Assembly (NCBI GenBank): GCA_012845835.1
Contig: JABAKD010000011.1
Coordinates: 746,501 to 810,500 of the forward strand
DNA from: Undaria pinnatifida
Taxonomy: Eukaryota > Sar > Phaeophyceae > Laminariales > Alariaceae
Length of the DNA stretch: 64,000 nt
Direction of reading: 5' to 3'
A program made the position numbers and the translations under genes. The notes under the pieces were generated by a model. That model made no database searches. It saw only the letters and a list, made by a program, of their open reading frames with translations, and had not been told where the DNA came from. Positions 63,733-64,000 of this stretch are shown piece after piece; within the stretch, counting starts at the first letter, position 1, and every line of letters starts with the position of its first letter.

Positions 63733-63800
63733 TATATTGTCGGTCCATGATGGAAAGGGAGCACGCCGCACCGTGCCCGTGAGCACCGTTAGGGGTGTGT
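63733..63800 (-). repeat. Duplicate of PSMB2-type exon start
   Basis: On the minus strand reads NGAHGHGAACSLSIMDRQYI, against YGAHGYGAAFTLSVMDREYI in the exon. It lies about 210 bp upstream (gene sense) and has no clear acceptor. Confidence 0.8.
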
Positions 63801-64000
63801 CTGATTGTCAAAATGCCCCCATAAATGGAAGGTCAATTCGAGAAACACAACCAAAATGCATGAAAAAATAATAGCGAGCAAAAAGAAAAATGTGCCGCGA
63901 CCCAATTTGTCTTGGTGTTGGAATATATTAAAGGTCGACAGAAAATCAATAAACCACTCGACACAGGAGACGATTTGGATCCTTGAATTCTACAAGCATC

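Overview
This is a window of eukaryotic nuclear DNA from a repeat-rich, intron-rich genome, most likely a stramenopile alga and possibly a brown alga. The organism is inferred from three things. Four genes lie on strictly alternating strands (+, -, +, -), an arrangement described for brown algal genomes. Introns are long and mostly phase 0. The first gene starts with a signal peptide followed by Phe in an ASAFAP-like context, which is typical of plastid targeting in algae with secondary plastids.

Four split housekeeping genes could be rebuilt by matching exon ends, splice phases and protein families. (1) 4407-22567 (+): an mTERF-domain protein, six exons, about 580 aa, with one helical repeat per exon in the middle. 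(2) 26244-42066 (-): DPH5, diphthine methyl ester synthase, six exons, about 303 aa. (3) 42507-56584 (+): SGT1 co-chaperone (TPR, CS and SGS domains), seven exons, about 412 aa, with one GC-AG intron. (4) 62741-63586 (-): the last two exons of the proteasome beta-4 (PSMB2-type) subunit, running off the right edge. DPH5 and SGT1 are divergent, with 440 bp between their start codons. The mTERF/DPH5 pair and the SGT1/PSMB2 pair are convergent.

Almost everything else is repeats, most of it inside introns. There is a degenerate Ty1/Copia retrotransposon (30083-37277, 268-bp LTRs, 5-bp target duplication) lying antisense in DPH5 intron 1, only 29 bp from the exon 2 acceptor. Other elements are a DIRS-like tyrosine-recombinase retroelement relic in mTERF intron 1, two LTR-element relics each holding a large palindrome, a solo LTR with target duplication, two tRNA-derived SINE families, several foldback or TIR families, a hAT-like MITE with an 8-bp target duplication, a TIR element filled with ~43-bp satellite, a ~60-bp minisatellite, and long triplet microsatellites.

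The most unusual signal is a recurring 'exon echo'. Beside five exons (DPH5 exons 2 and 4, SGT1 exons 3 and 4, the PSMB2 penultimate exon) the adjoining intron holds extra, decayed copies of the exon end together with its splice site. At DPH5 exon 2 there are about five copies in an array, and the Copia element has inserted between the array and the live exon. A second unusual signal is a dispersed repeat that keeps a micro-ORF starting MSFDKIFDLTAGVYF. All calls were made by eye; no search or alignment program was run.
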